Assembly (NCBI GenBank): GCA_029204225.1
Contig: CM055099.1
Span: 69,859,349-69,923,348, forward strand
Direction of reading: 5' to 3'
Origin: Diphasiastrum complanatum
Taxonomy: Eukaryota > Streptophyta > Lycopodiopsida > Lycopodiales > Lycopodiaceae
DNA: 64,000 nucleotides
Positions 63,799 to 64,000 of this stretch are shown here, in pieces. The translations under genes were made by a program, and so were the position numbers. The notes under the pieces were generated by a model that searched no databases, was not told the DNA's origin, and worked only from the letters and a program-made list of their open reading frames with translations. Positions within the stretch are counted from its first letter, which is position 1. Every line of letters starts with the position of its first letter.

Positions 63799-64000
63799 CG
63801 TTCTTCTAAGGAATAGTTTTGTAGAACCTTTCCTACAGATACACTCCTGGTCGCGACATGGATTGTTGTGGATTATAAGGGTGGTGTTGTCGATACATGG
63901 GTCTGGGTGCTACTGGAAAATGGGTTTTCAGTTGGGGGCACTCATTAGTAGTGTGATTCTACAAATAGATAGAACACCAGATATTTTCTCTTGTTGGAAA
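63799..64000 (-). pseudogene. Gypsy gag C-terminal fragment (same element as 56.2-58.1 kb)
   Basis: The minus strand from 64,000 reads FPTRENIWCSIYL, a stop, then NHTTNECPQLK, matching the zinc-knuckle region SRKNVWYSICAKNHTMNECP of the 48-52.8 kb element. A Pro/Gln/Tyr-rich stretch follows (RPMYRQHHPYNPQQSMSRPG). One of the knuckle Cys is Tyr, and stops are present. Gag would package RNA. The orientation and order (gag here, reverse transcriptase at 58.1 kb and below) show one gypsy element split by the copia. The fragment runs off the right edge of the window. Confidence 0.7.

Overview
This window is repeat-dominated nuclear DNA of a land plant. The evidence is many Ty1/copia pol fragments with tRNA-iMet primer sites, Ty3/gypsy-like gag with zinc knuckles, CACTA (En/Spm) transposase pieces, an intron-containing MULE/FAR1-like transposase with a SWIM finger, a LINE-like C-terminal fragment, and five long (GA/CT)n tracts. 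The gag-protease family with a D-G-G-S-G protease motif and the HVDKNG-type MULE protein recall repeats I associate with non-seed plants (ferns, bryophytes), but that is recall, not proof. I found no convincing single-copy host gene, no rRNA or tRNA gene, and no CRISPR array.

Layout. 1-2.5 kb: one copia pol fragment on the minus strand joined head-on to a copia RNase H/LTR piece on the plus strand. 2.75-5.67 kb: a copia deletion derivative with two LTRs and only gag. 5.7-7.1 kb: a Gln/Pro-rich remnant and LTR-like DNA with a CT tract. 7.1-12.4 kb: AT-rich DNA, a hairpin repeat, a small CACTA-like ORF, a tandem duplication and an LTR with a 39-bp minisatellite. 12.4-16 kb: an old minus-strand copia carrying a 675-bp TG...CA insertion. 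16-17.1 kb: a CACTA scrap and a minus-strand LTR. 17.1-20.4 kb: a gypsy-like gag-protease element with no reverse transcriptase. 20.47-22.8 kb: a decayed CACTA transposase split by a GA tract. 23-30.2 kb: mostly non-coding DNA with duplications and a conserved small hairpin. 31.1-34.2 kb: the MULE-like gene, minus strand.

34,808-41,159 is the best-preserved element, a copia with 655-bp LTRs (one mismatch seen) and a perfect TCATA target duplication. Its integrase has lost the segment that carries the third catalytic residue. 41.6-42.7 kb: a GA-tract element with inverted ends and a GC-rich hairpin cluster. 43.3-44.4 kb: the LINE-like fragment. 45.3-46.5 kb: scrambled copia and a cluster of TCCGACGT motifs. 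48.0-52.8 kb: a second gag-protease element (plus strand), again without reverse transcriptase, followed by a copia-type LTR and a repeated gag-C piece. 56.2-64 kb: a minus-strand gypsy element split by a plus-strand copia (58,150-63,797).

Together the window records successive insertion, nesting, LTR recombination, microhomology deletion and decay dominated by apparent C-to-T stop codons. Retroelement parts co-operate only in the usual way (gag, protease, integrase, reverse transcriptase/RNase H between LTRs). No element here looks fully autonomous.
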